Source of the DNA: Acidobacteriota bacterium
GTDB lineage: Bacteria > Acidobacteriota > UBA6911 > RPQK01
NCBI GenBank assembly: GCA_003819755.1
Contig: RPQK01000002.1
Location: 1 to 36,387, forward strand
DNA length: 36,387 nucleotides
Direction: 5' to 3'
The notes under the pieces are model-generated. The model searched no databases, was not told the origin of the DNA, and worked only from the letters and a program-made list of their open reading frames with translations. The translations under genes and the position numbers were made by a program. Shown in pieces: positions 1 to 8,421 of the stretch. How positions within the stretch are numbered: the stretch's first letter is position 1; each line of letters begins with the position of its first letter.

Positions 1-90
1 GACTTCTGACTTCTGACTTCTGACTTCTGACTTCTGACTTCTGACTTCTGACTTCTGACTTCTGACTTCTGACTTCTGACTCCGACTTCT
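1..90. repeat. Heptanucleotide tandem repeat (GACTTCT)n
   Basis: Eleven uninterrupted copies of GACTTCT fill 1-77, followed by a degenerate copy and one more perfect copy at 84-90. The array lies immediately 3' of sdhB (minus strand) and overlaps its stop codon by two bases. It runs off the window edge, so its full length is unknown. It is a simple-sequence array, not coding. Confidence 0.95.
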
Positions 91-853
91 ATTTGAGAAG
101 CCCTCGTAGATACTCCCTCCGCATCTTCGCAATAACTTTGATCGGGATATCTTTCGGGCAGACGGCTTCGCACTCGCCGTGGTTTGAGCAGTTGCCGAAC
201 CCTTCCAAGTCCATCTGTCTGATCATCCGCAATGCACGGATCCGCCGTTCCGGTTCGCCCTGTGGGAGACTCGCGAGGTGAGTAATCTTGGCGCCGGTGA
301 ACAGCGCCGCGGAACCATTCGGGCACGCGGCGACGCACGCGCCGCACTGGATACAGGCGGCGGCGTCCATCGCCTCCTCGACCTGCGGCTTGGAGATTGG
401 AAGGGAATTGGCGTCGGGCGCGCCGCCCGTATCGACTGAGATGAAACCGCCGGCCGCGATGATGCGATCTAGAGCGCTCCGGTCAACCACCAGGTCTTTG
501 ATCACCGGGAAGGCCCGCGCCCGCCATGGCTCGATGGTGATTCGGTCACCGTCCTTGAAGTGGCGCATGTGCAGCTGGCAGACCGTCGTCCCGTCCTGAT
601 GCCCGTGGGCGGAGCCGTTAATGACCATGCCGCACATACCGCAGATGCCTTCGCGGCAATCGTTGTCGAACTCGATCGGCAATTCATCTTTTTTTATCAG
701 ATCTTCATTTAGAACGTCGAGCATCTCGAGGAACGACATGTTGGGGGAGACGTCGAGCAGCTTGTAGTCGACGAATTTCCCCTCGACATTCGGCCCCGCT
801 TGCCGCCAAATCTTCAGATAGAGCGTCATTCCCTGGTGTTTTCCCTGGTCCAT
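89..853 (-). CDS. sdhB: Succinate dehydrogenase/fumarate reductase iron-sulfur subunit
   Basis: This is the electron-transfer subunit of complex II; it relays electrons between the SdhA flavin and the membrane quinone site through three Fe-S clusters. In the 254 residues, C66, C71, C74 and C92 form the plant-type [2Fe-2S] site (CREGICGMC), and two C-terminal groups, CIQCGACVAACP at 167-178 and CSNHGECEAVCP at 222-233, hold the other two clusters. All ligands are present and the length is normal. It is the last gene of sdhC-sdhA-sdhB, starting 10 bp after the sdhA stop. The ATG at 853 follows a weak GGGTGA ribosome site; an alternative ATG eight codons in (MTLYLKIW) is possible. The last bases run into the heptamer array. 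Confidence 0.96.
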   Translation of the reverse strand: MDQGKHQGMTLYLKIWRQAGPNVEGKFVDYKLLDVSPNMSFLEMLDVLNEDLIKKDELPIEFDNDCREGICGMCGMVINGSAHGHQDGTTVCQLHMRHFKDGDRITIEPWRARAFPVIKDLVVDRSALDRIIAAGGFISVDTGGAPDANSLPISKPQVEEAMDAAACIQCGACVAACPNGSAALFTGAKITHLASLPQGEPERRIRALRMIRQMDLEGFGNCSNHGECEAVCPKDIPIKVIAKMRREYLRGLLK

Positions 854-863
854 TCTTCACCCG

Positions 864-2789
864 TTACTTATAGGTCCGTTGCGTAGGCGCGACGTACTCG
901 AAATTGAGCGGTTCCTTATGGAGAAGAGGTTCGCCCTTCCCGCCCGTATACTCCCAGGCAGCCACGTATGAGAAGTTCGCGTCGTCGCGTTTAGCTTCTC
1001 CCTCCGGCGTTTGCGAATCTTCCCGGAAATGACCGCCGCACGACTCCTTGCGATGTAAGGCGTCGAGCGCCGTCAATTCACCCAACTCGGTGTAGTCGGC
1101 AATTCGGCTGGCCATCTCCAGGTTTTTGTTGAGCATGTCATTGCTCCCCGGCACTTTCAGATCCTGCCATAACTCCTCCCGAACACGGCGGAGCTCCTGT
1201 ATCGCGTGCTTGAGGCCAGCCTCGTTCCGGGCCATCCCCACGTAGTTCCACATGATCTGCCCGACCTCCCGGTGAAACTCCCTGGGAGTTCTGCGGCCCT
1301 TGATCGAGAGAAGCGTTTCCAACCGCGCTCGAGCTTGATCGGCGCATTGTTTGAATTCCTCGGCGTCCTCTGAGGTGGGACGAAAGGACGAGGTGGCGAT
1401 GTAATCTCCGAGGGTGTACGGGATGATGAAATAGCCGTCCGCGAGTCCCTGCATCAAGGCGCTCGCGCCCAGGCGGTTGGCACCGTGATCCGAGAAATTC
1501 GCTTCACCGAGAATAAAGAGCCCGGGAATGGTGCTCATCAGGTCGTAGTCGACCCACAATCCGCCCATCGTGTAATGGACGGCGGGATAGATCCTCATGG
1601 GCGTGCGGTACGGATCTTCGCCCGTGATCCGGTCGTACATGTCGAAGAGGTTTCCATACTTCTCGCGAATATAGTCGACCCCTTCGCGCTTGATCGTGTC
1701 CTCGAAATCCAGGAAGACAGCGAGTCCGGACTCGCCCACGCCCCGTTCCTCGTCGCATACCTCCTTGGCGCTGCGGGAAGCGATGTCACGCGGAACAAGA
1801 TTCCCGAAGCTCGGATACTTGCGCTCGAGATAGTAGTCCCGTTCGCCCTCCGGGATCTGGCTGGGCGGGCGCGGATCTCCTTTCTTCCTGGGCACCCACA
1901 CCCGGCCGTCGTTACGCAAGCTTTCGCTCATGAGGGTCAGTTTGGACTGGTGTTCACCAGAAACCGGGATACAGGTGGGGTGGATCTGTGTAAAACATGG
2001 ATTCGCAAAAAACGCGCCGCGCTTGTAGCACCGCCAGATCGCCGAGGCGTTGGAGTTCACGGCGTTCGTGGAGAGGTAATAGGCGTTACCGTAGCCGCCG
2101 GTCGCAAGCACGACCGCGTGGCCGACATGGCGCTCGATTTCGCCAGTCAGAAGGTCGCGAACCACGATACCGCGAGCCTTTCCATCAACCAGCACGAGGT
2201 CCAGCATTTCGCGGCGGGGCAAGCAGACGATCTTCCCCTTGTCCACCTGGCGCATCATCGCCTGGTAGGCCCCTAGAAGCAGTTGCTGACCAGTTTGGCC
2301 CCTGGCGTAGAAGGTCCGTGCCACCTGGGTCCCACCGAATGACCTGGTCTCCAGCAACCCGCCGTACTCCCGCGCGAACGGGACCCCCTGGGCGACGCAC
2401 TGATCGATGATGTTGACGCTTACCTGTGCCAGCCGGTAGATATTGGCTTCGCGGCCCCGGTAGTCTCCGCCCTTGACGGTGTCATAAAAGAGCCGCCAGA
2501 TACTGTCGCCGTCATTGGCGTAGTTTTTGGCGGCATTGATGCCTCCCTGAGCCGCGATGCTATGGGCACGGCGAGGTGAGTCCTGAATGCAGAAGGCCAG
2601 GACTTCGTAACCGAGCTCGGCCAAGCTCGCCGCAGCGGAAGCGCCGGCCAGCCCGGTTCCAACCACGATGATCTTGAATTTGCGCTTGTTGGACGGGTTC
2701 ACCAACTTCACTTCGAAACGCCGCTTCTCCCACTTCTCCTGCACGGGACCGCCGGGAATCCTCGCATTCAAGTTTCCATTGCTGCTCAT
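864..2789 (-). CDS. sdhA: Succinate dehydrogenase/fumarate reductase flavoprotein subunit
   Basis: This catalytic subunit of complex II interconverts succinate and fumarate with covalently bound FAD. The 641 residues show a Rossmann GTGLAG at 44-49, the HSIAAQGGINAA flavinylation motif (H76 is the expected FAD-linked histidine), GQTGQQLLLGAY, and the substrate-site stretches FTQIHPTCIP and GANRLGASALMQGLADG. The GQTGQQLL form and the length match the SdhA type that pairs with a single cytochrome b558 subunit, as in Bacteroidota and Actinomycetota, not the E. coli type. The ATG at 2789 overlaps the sdhC stop by 4 bp (ATGA) and has a GGAG ribosome site 8 bases upstream, so sdhC and sdhA are probably translationally coupled. 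Confidence 0.97.
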   Translation of the reverse strand: MSSNGNLNARIPGGPVQEKWEKRRFEVKLVNPSNKRKFKIIVVGTGLAGASAAASLAELGYEVLAFCIQDSPRRAHSIAAQGGINAAKNYANDGDSIWRLFYDTVKGGDYRGREANIYRLAQVSVNIIDQCVAQGVPFAREYGGLLETRSFGGTQVARTFYARGQTGQQLLLGAYQAMMRQVDKGKIVCLPRREMLDLVLVDGKARGIVVRDLLTGEIERHVGHAVVLATGGYGNAYYLSTNAVNSNASAIWRCYKRGAFFANPCFTQIHPTCIPVSGEHQSKLTLMSESLRNDGRVWVPRKKGDPRPPSQIPEGERDYYLERKYPSFGNLVPRDIASRSAKEVCDEERGVGESGLAVFLDFEDTIKREGVDYIREKYGNLFDMYDRITGEDPYRTPMRIYPAVHYTMGGLWVDYDLMSTIPGLFILGEANFSDHGANRLGASALMQGLADGYFIIPYTLGDYIATSSFRPTSEDAEEFKQCADQARARLETLLSIKGRRTPREFHREVGQIMWNYVGMARNEAGLKHAIQELRRVREELWQDLKVPGSNDMLNKNLEMASRIADYTELGELTALDALHRKESCGGHFREDSQTPEGEAKRDDANFSYVAAWEYTGGKGEPLLHKEPLNFEYVAPTQRTYK

Positions 2790-3484
2790 AAAGGTGCTCC
2801 GGTGAGGTAGACCCAGATCGGTATGAAAACGAAGCCGACCGCGAGAGTAAGACCAACCAGCACTCCGAGGCCGTAGGCGACGGGCGTCAACCGGGGATGG
2901 TAAAGCCCGAGAGACTGGAAGGCGCTCCAGAAGCCATGGCGCAGGTGAAAGCCGAGGAGCACCATCACGACAACGTACCAGACCACGTAATACGTGTTGC
3001 TGAACGTCTCGATGACAAGTCGTCGCATGTCTCGCACCTGGTCCCCATCCAGGGTCACCACGTAGCCCTGCTGAATGTTTGGTCCATACTTGAACGTGTA
3101 GACATGCAGGGGAATAAATACGAGCAGAACGAGCCCTGTCCAGATCATGGTGCTGGAGGAGATGGTCTTCTTGCTCGGTTTTCCGCGGGTCTTATACACC
3201 GCATAGCCCTTGGATCTTGCCTGCCAATTATCGAACGTCACCAGGATGGCCGAGAAAATATGAACCAGAAGGCCGATCAACAGGACGATCTCGGCGGCGA
3301 TCAGAGGAAAACCGAGTCCGACAAGAGTATGGGAGTATCGGTTGAAAGCGTCGTGATCGGCGGAAAGCAAAAGCAAGTTCCCAATCAGGTGAGCGATCAC
3401 AAACACCGTCCAACCGAGGCCGGTGAGGGCCATGAAGTACTTCATGGCGACAGTCGACCCAAACGGTGAGGAGCGTAACGACAT
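2786..3484 (-). CDS. sdhC: Succinate dehydrogenase cytochrome b558 membrane subunit
   Basis: This is the membrane anchor and quinone-reactive subunit of complex II. The 232 residues hold five predicted membrane helices (about 14-37, 57-83, 111-130, 163-181, 204-226). Candidate haem ligands H32, H75, H127 and H180 lie in or at the ends of helices. One polytopic subunit with no separate SdhD is the type-B arrangement of the b558 family. It is first in the operon. The ATG at 3484 is preceded by GGGAGAAG about nine bases upstream. The 5' side carries a long inverted repeat (3523-3648) that may sit in its leader. Direction of catalysis cannot be told from sequence. Confidence 0.94.
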   Translation of the reverse strand: MSLRSSPFGSTVAMKYFMALTGLGWTVFVIAHLIGNLLLLSADHDAFNRYSHTLVGLGFPLIAAEIVLLIGLLVHIFSAILVTFDNWQARSKGYAVYKTRGKPSKKTISSSTMIWTGLVLLVFIPLHVYTFKYGPNIQQGYVVTLDGDQVRDMRRLVIETFSNTYYVVWYVVVMVLLGFHLRHGFWSAFQSLGLYHPRLTPVAYGLGVLVGLTLAVGFVFIPIWVYLTGAPL

Positions 3485-3522
3485 ATCTGGCTTCTCCCTG
3501 GTGGCGCATCCATAGCCTGCCG

Positions 3523-3648
3523 AGCCGCAAGCGCAGCGCTTTTTTGCGGAGCGCGCCGGATACGAAGCTAAGCACCGGGACTGGCCGCATTTGTGCCTTT
3601 GAACCTCGTACCCGACGCCCTCCGCAAAAAAGCGCTGCGCTTGCGGCT
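3523..3648. repeat. 28-bp perfect inverted repeat with extended imperfect arms
   Basis: Positions 3523-3550 and 3621-3648 are exact reverse complements (28 of 28). Pairing continues imperfectly inward (3551-3565 with 3606-3620), leaving a loop of about 40 bases. The element lies between divergent sdhC and the outer-membrane gene at 3865. It is a dispersed-repeat or cruciform candidate; there is no T-tract suggesting a plain terminator. Confidence 0.85.
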
Positions 3649-3792
3649 CTGCAGACGAATCGTGCGTCTACTAAGGGTTAAAGATAGACCGTGGCTCCCG
3701 TTAGAGTCAAATGAGGCGGGGGGCAGAGGAGAGGCGCACAGTGGGTTCCTTAAACCAAGCGAATCGCTACTGTGGTTTCAGGTTGTGGGGCT

Positions 3793-3821
3793 TCTGTTGC
3801 ACCGGCGCGTGACCCTATAAT
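3793..3821 (+). promoter_or_regulatory. Candidate sigma-70-type promoter for the 3865 gene
   Basis: A perfect TATAAT lies at 3816-3821, about 44 bases before the chosen start. The -35 hexamer is poor (TCTGTT at 3793-3798 with a 17-bp gap), so the call rests mainly on the -10. Confidence 0.4.
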
Positions 3822-3864
3822 TCGTTTTGGGCCCCCATGGCGCCTGCTTAATGACCCATTCAGG

Positions 3865-6042
3865 ATGCCGATGCTTGCTCGAATTCTAGCGCTCTTAACG
3901 CTTCTTACACTCTGTGCTTCGCTACGAGCAGCAGCTCCGGATTCGCCCACCGTTATCGCAAAAGTCACGCCGGACAAGGTGCAGTTGGACGGCCATCTGG
4001 ATGAGCCGGCTTGGCGATCAGTCACTCCGGAAGCAATACTCGTCCAGCAATCGCCGGAACCGGGGCAGCCGACCCCTTATGACACGCGAGTTACGGTCCT
4101 CATAACCGGCGACACTCTCTACTTCGGCTTTGACTGCAAGGATCCCGATCCGCGTGGCATTGCCATCCATACCATGCAGCGGGATGGCTTCATGATGGGG
4201 GACGATAATGTAACGATTGCGCTCGACAGCTATGGCGATCGGAGAACCGGTTATTTCTTCCAGATCAACGCGGCCGGGGCGCGCGTCGACGGGCTGATCG
4301 CTGATCCCGAAAATGCCTCCCTTGATTGGGACGGAGTATGGGATGCCCGAACCGCGAAAACCGTGGACGGCTGGACGGCTGAAATCGAGATCCCTTCACG
4401 CAGCCTAAACTTCACGCCCGGTCTTCAACGCTGGGGATTGAACCTTGAGCGATTCGTCGCACGAAAAAGGGTAACGCTCCGATGGAGCTCGCCGACCCTC
4501 GACTCTTTTATCACAGACTTGAGCCGAGCCGGGAACTTGAAAGGGGTTGCCAGCCTGGAGCAGGGCCGCGGCCTGGAAGTCGCCCCCTACGCGATAGGGA
4601 AAATGAGCGGCGAATTCCGAGGCAGTGATCGAGTCTGGCAGGGCACAGAAGGCCTTGATTTCACTTGGCGCATAACGCCCCAGCTGGCCTCTGTTTTTAC
4701 GATCAACACGGACTTCGCCGAAACCGAAGTGGATGCCCGGCAGATCAACCTGACCCGTTTCCCCTTGTTTTTTCCCGAGAAGCGGGCCTTTTTTCTGGAA
4801 GGCGCGAACCAGTTTGAATTCGGGCTCTCCCTCGGAGAAACCTTTATTCCCTTCTTCAGTCGCCGCGTCGGCCTGCTCGAAGGCCAGCAGGTCCCGCTTG
4901 GCGGAGGCCTGAAGCTCAACGGCCGGATGGGCAAATGGAACCTGGCCGTGCTCGACGTCCAGACTCGAGACACGCCCCTGGCGCCGGGCACGAATCTCTT
5001 TGCCGGACGCGCCTCTTACGACGTCAACTCCCAACTGCGTGTGGGAAGCATCGTTACCCATGGCGACCCGAACGGCTTGGACCAGAATACTCTGACCGGC
5101 GTAGACGCGGTCTGGCGGACGTCGGAATTCAGGGGCAATAAGAACCTTCAAATTGGGGCTTTCGCCGCCATGGCCTCCGGAGACGTTCCCGACGGAGATC
5201 GCGGCGGCTGGGGCTTCAAGGTGGACTATCCGAATGATTTCCTTGATTGCTTCACCATCATGAATCGGTTCGGCGAAGCGCTCGATCCTGCCCTGGGTTT
5301 CCTTCCCCGCCCGGGTACCCGCCAGTACCGCGGCGGGTGTTCAATCAAGCCCCGGCCGCGCAAGGACAGCCGTTTCGGGTGGATACGCCAGGCTTATTTC
5401 CGGAGCTACTACACGAGATTCACTAACCTTGACGGAGTCAACGAGTCGTGGGAGTACACCCTGACTCCAGTGGAATTTCAGCTGGAATCCGGCGAGACCT
5501 TTTCACTCACCTATTCGCCTCAGTATGAATTCCTGCCCGAGCCCTTCGAGATCAGTGACGGCGTGACTCTTCCGTTGGGAGGGTACCGCTTCAACCGTGT
5601 TCAGATTGAGGCAGAGACTAGCGAGCACCGCCCGTGGCAGATCGAAACCGAGATTGGACTGGGCAGTTTCTACAACGGGCATCTGACCCAATGGGCCAGC
5701 CAACTGAGCTGGACGTCGAACGAGGGTCGTTGGCAGTTTCGTCTTGAAGTGGAGAACAACTTTGCTACGTTGGCGCAGGGCAACTTCGTTCAGCGATTGT
5801 GGCAGCCGCAGATCGCTTTTGCCTGGAACCCGAACATCGTGCTCACCAGTTTTGTCCAGTACGACACCGAATCCCAGAACCTCGGCACTAACACGCGACT
5901 ACGCTGGACCTTCAGCCCCGGCAGGGATTTGTTTGTCGTCTGGAATCGCGGCTGGCAACGCTTGCTGCCCTCACGGGACCTTTCTCTGCTGCCCGAGAAC
6001 GAGATGCTGGCGATCAAGCTGCGGTGGACGTTCAGGATGTAA
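3865..6042 (+). CDS. Secreted CBM9-like / DUF5916 outer-membrane barrel protein
   Basis: A signal peptide (MPMLARILALLTLLTL, cleavage near RAAA) is followed by a carbohydrate-binding family-9-like sandwich (about residues 20-230: VQLDGHLDEPAW, YFGFDCKD, DGWTAEIEIPSRSLNF). The remainder is rich in alternating beta strands typical of DUF5916 and ends in an aromatic-rich strand (LRWTFRM), as expected for an outer-membrane barrel. The reading frame is open back to 3772, but the upstream residues are not signal-like, so a start at 3865 was chosen; ATG 3871 has the better-spaced AGGA. Known family members are outer-membrane proteins of unclear substrate; a carbohydrate ligand is only suggested by the fold. 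It precedes a lipid-transport-like operon and is separated from it by a hairpin repeat. Confidence 0.82.
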   Translation: MPMLARILALLTLLTLCASLRAAAPDSPTVIAKVTPDKVQLDGHLDEPAWRSVTPEAILVQQSPEPGQPTPYDTRVTVLITGDTLYFGFDCKDPDPRGIAIHTMQRDGFMMGDDNVTIALDSYGDRRTGYFFQINAAGARVDGLIADPENASLDWDGVWDARTAKTVDGWTAEIEIPSRSLNFTPGLQRWGLNLERFVARKRVTLRWSSPTLDSFITDLSRAGNLKGVASLEQGRGLEVAPYAIGKMSGEFRGSDRVWQGTEGLDFTWRITPQLASVFTINTDFAETEVDARQINLTRFPLFFPEKRAFFLEGANQFEFGLSLGETFIPFFSRRVGLLEGQQVPLGGGLKLNGRMGKWNLAVLDVQTRDTPLAPGTNLFAGRASYDVNSQLRVGSIVTHGDPNGLDQNTLTGVDAVWRTSEFRGNKNLQIGAFAAMASGDVPDGDRGGWGFKVDYPNDFLDCFTIMNRFGEALDPALGFLPRPGTRQYRGGCSIKPRPRKDSRFGWIRQAYFRSYYTRFTNLDGVNESWEYTLTPVEFQLESGETFSLTYSPQYEFLPEPFEISDGVTLPLGGYRFNRVQIEAETSEHRPWQIETEIGLGSFYNGHLTQWASQLSWTSNEGRWQFRLEVENNFATLAQGNFVQRLWQPQIAFAWNPNIVLTSFVQYDTESQNLGTNTRLRWTFSPGRDLFVVWNRGWQRLLPSRDLSLLPENEMLAIKLRWTFRM

Positions 6043-6055
6043 AGATGGGATAGAA

Positions 6056-6139
6056 AAAGGACCTCAACGACCCCAAGGACCCCAAGGACAGAGCAAAGCC
6101 AGCTCTGTCCTTGGGGTCCTTGAGTCCTTGAGGTCCTTT
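6056..6139. repeat. Hairpin of 9-bp units (CCAAGGACC type) in opposing orientation
   Basis: The left arm 6056-6094 is built of AAGGACCCC-like units and the right arm 6102-6139 is its near-exact reverse complement (39 versus 38 bases), with a 7-base loop. It fills the gap between two same-strand genes. The same unit recurs at 11663-11750, at the other end of the operon. Confidence 0.85.
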
Positions 6140-6146
6140 CTCAAGT

Positions 6147-6920
6147 ATGATGTGTAGAAACATGCGATACCCAATCGTCACGCTCCTTCTGATTCTGCTT
6201 GGTGCCACCAGCGCGCCTTTCGGACAACCCAGCCAGAAGGAAGCACGGGAAATCATCGATAAAGTAGACCGCCTGCTGCGGGGGGATTCGTCATTGGGAT
6301 GGGTGGAGATGACCGTGGCCACCCGGCAATGGAAGCGGACAACCGAGCTCAGGATTTGGTCCGAAGGCACCGAGAAGGTGCTCGTCCGCGTGGAGGCGCC
6401 GAAGAAAGACCAGGGCACGGCAACCTTACGCGTCGGCGACAACATCTGGAACTACCTCCCCAAGATCGATCGGGTGATCAGAATTCCCACCTCGATGATG
6501 ATGGCCTCCTGGATGGGATCACATTTCACCAACGATGATCTCGTTAAGGACAGCCGGCTCATTCGCGACTACGACATCAAGATCGATTTCGAGGGAACCA
6601 GGGATCGCGTCGAGGTATATGAATTCTTCCTCACTCCGCGGCCCGAGGCTCCGGTGGTCTGGGGACGAATCATCTACCAAATCCGCAAGTCCGATCTGAT
6701 GCCGATCTCGGGGAAGTTCTACGGAGAAGACGGCCAACTGAAACGGGTTGCGAACTTCTCCGAGTACGAGACCATGGACGGCCGCCTCGTCCCGACCCGG
6801 ATGCGAATGTCCCCCGAGGACAAACCCGGTGAGTACACCGAGATGAAGTACAAGGAACTTGATTTTGACGTGAAGATCCCGGAAAAAGTGTTCTCCCTGA
6901 ACTCGCTGAGAGGATCATGA
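6147..6920 (+). CDS. LolA-like outer-membrane lipoprotein-sorting protein
   Basis: A signal sequence (MRYPIVTLLLILLGATSAPFGQ) leads into a LolA-like half-barrel of about 230 residues (PF17131 type): EAREIIDKVDRLLRG, a long strand series, DNIWNYLPKIDRVIRIP, SMMMASWMGSHFTNDDLVKDS, and a C-terminal YKELDFDVKIPEKVFS. These are hallmarks of the 'outer membrane lipoprotein-sorting protein' family. It is a periplasmic carrier in an operon with two permeases and an ATPase and overlaps the next gene by 4 bp. ATG 6162 (MRYP) is an equally good start; neither has a clear ribosome site. The cargo, lipoprotein or lipid, is not readable from sequence. Confidence 0.85.
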   Translation: MMCRNMRYPIVTLLLILLGATSAPFGQPSQKEAREIIDKVDRLLRGDSSLGWVEMTVATRQWKRTTELRIWSEGTEKVLVRVEAPKKDQGTATLRVGDNIWNYLPKIDRVIRIPTSMMMASWMGSHFTNDDLVKDSRLIRDYDIKIDFEGTRDRVEVYEFFLTPRPEAPVVWGRIIYQIRKSDLMPISGKFYGEDGQLKRVANFSEYETMDGRLVPTRMRMSPEDKPGEYTEMKYKELDFDVKIPEKVFSLNSLRGS

Positions 6921-8164
6921 TCGTTGTCCGGCTGGGGTGGAGAAATCTCTGGAGAAACTCGCGGCGCAGCCTGATCACCATAGCCGGCATCGCCTTCGCC
7001 TTTGCTTTCCTGATCGCGATGATTGGCCTCGCCCGCGGCCTGGTCGTCCAACTGCTGCGCAACGGCACCGAACTGATGGTTGGGCATATCCAGATCCACG
7101 ATCGGGACTACCTGCCCGACCGCGACATTTACGAGACGGTCGGCAACCTGGAAGGGCACGACTGGCCGCGACTGCTCGAGCGGCTGGAACGACATCCGCA
7201 GATCCTCGCCGTTTCGCCCCGGGTTTTTGGGTTCGGACTCCTGTCGACCGGGGAACAGTCGGCCGGGGCCCAGATTATTGGAGTCGATCCCAGGCATGAG
7301 GCTGAAGTAAGCCGGCTCGTCGATGCCAATGCCTTGGCCAAGCTCAGGCCAGGATCCCTGCTACTCGGCGTTACACTGGCCCAGGAACTGAATGCCAGCG
7401 AAGGCGACGAAGTCGCAGCCGTAACGCAAGCTGCGGACGGGACTCTGGGCAACGAGTTGTTTAAGGTCGCCGGGATTGTGCGGACCGGACTCGCTTACCT
7501 GGACCGTTCGGTCGCCTTTTCCAGGATAGACGATCTCCAGCTACTGCTCGCCCTTGAGCCGAGCCGGATCCATGAAATTGCGATTCGCATTCAGGACCCG
7601 CTTGGCGCGGCGGAGGTCGGCCGGCAAATAAGCCAGATGCAGGGCCTGCCGACCGGCATTGTTGTCCAGACCTGGCGAGACCTGTTGCCGCAGCTGAGCG
7701 AGTACCTGGAGCTGGCGGGCGGGGCCAATGCCTTCATCATCGGCCTGGTCGTCATTTTCGCGGCTTTCGGCGTTCTGAATACGATGATGATGGCGACGTT
7801 CGAGAGAATTCGGGAAATCGGGATGCTGAACAGTTTCGGTATGCGACCGGCCCTCATCACGCTCACGATCATGCTGGAGGCCCTGTTCCTCGCACTTCTT
7901 GGGCTGGCCGCCGGTTTCGGGGTCGGAGCCGTAATGATGCACTATTTCTCGGTCTACGGACTCGACCTGACTCGCTGGACCGGCCAGCTGACGATGGTCC
8001 AAGCCCGGGTCGACCCGGTGCTGAAGGCCGCCTGGAACTGGAACGCGGTCATAGGTGCGGCCATCAGCCTTTGCGTGGCCACCCTGATTGCGGCATATTT
8101 GCCGGCTCGAAGAGCCGTGCGGGTTGATCCGGTCGAAGCCCTGCGAGCACCGGTGCTGCAGTAA
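6917..8164 (+). CDS. FtsX/LolC-type ABC transporter permease (first of pair)
   Basis: This inner-membrane permease has 415 residues in the MacB/LolCE topology: an N-terminal helix (LITIAGIAFAFAFLIAMIGLA) after WRNLWRNSRRS, a periplasmic domain to about 265, then three helices in the FtsX domain (FIIGLVVIFAAFGVLN, ALFLALLGLAAGFGVGAV, VIGAAISLCVATLIAAYLPARRAVRVDPVEALR). It starts within the end of the LolA-like gene (4-bp overlap). The signature WRNLWRN is shared with the second permease at 8422, so the transporter is probably a heterodimer as in LolCE. A large inverted octamer repeat separates the two permease genes. Confidence 0.93.
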   Translation: MIVVRLGWRNLWRNSRRSLITIAGIAFAFAFLIAMIGLARGLVVQLLRNGTELMVGHIQIHDRDYLPDRDIYETVGNLEGHDWPRLLERLERHPQILAVSPRVFGFGLLSTGEQSAGAQIIGVDPRHEAEVSRLVDANALAKLRPGSLLLGVTLAQELNASEGDEVAAVTQAADGTLGNELFKVAGIVRTGLAYLDRSVAFSRIDDLQLLLALEPSRIHEIAIRIQDPLGAAEVGRQISQMQGLPTGIVVQTWRDLLPQLSEYLELAGGANAFIIGLVVIFAAFGVLNTMMMATFERIREIGMLNSFGMRPALITLTIMLEALFLALLGLAAGFGVGAVMMHYFSVYGLDLTRWTGQLTMVQARVDPVLKAAWNWNAVIGAAISLCVATLIAAYLPARRAVRVDPVEALRAPVLQ

Positions 8165-8176
8165 GCCGGCCGCAGG

Positions 8177-8418
8177 CCGACAGCTGACGGCCGACAGGCT
8201 GACAGGCTGACAAACTGACAAACTGACAGACTGACAGACTGACAAACTCACAGACTGACAGCTTGACAGAATCACGATCGTTTGGTCAGTCTGGTCAGCC
8301 TGGCAGAGTTTGTCAGCCTGTCAGCCTGTCAGCCTGTCAGTTTGTCAGCCTGTCAGCCCTGTCAGTCTGTCAGTTTGTCAGTTTGTCAGTCTGTCAGTTT
8401 GTCAGTCTGTCAGTTCGT
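8177..8418. repeat. Long hairpin of octamer repeats (CTGACARR / YYTGTCAG)
   Basis: About ten GACARRCT-type octamers run from about 8177 to 8270, followed by roughly sixteen units of the reverse-complement type (AGYYTGTC) from about 8284 to 8418. The spacer is short and contains a CGATCG palindrome. Unit variants (AA, AG, GG) are mixed along both arms. The array occupies almost the entire gap between two operonic permease genes. The downstream frame reads through the right arm without a stop, but the repeated SVCQFVSL peptide is not a plausible N-terminus. Confidence 0.95.
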
Positions 8419-8421
8419 AAC

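Noticed and set aside
1..90. CRISPR array
   Set aside because: The 7-bp unit repeats without spacers; it is a simple tandem repeat. No cas genes and no other array were seen in the window.
1485..2276. 264-codon open frame on the plus strand inside sdhA
   Set aside because: Antisense shadow of a conserved gene; no domain, and high-GC genes commonly leave such frames open.
8263..8421. N-terminal extension of the second permease (SVCQFVSL repeats)
   Set aside because: It is translation of the octamer repeat array; the homologous start with its partner permease is at 8422.
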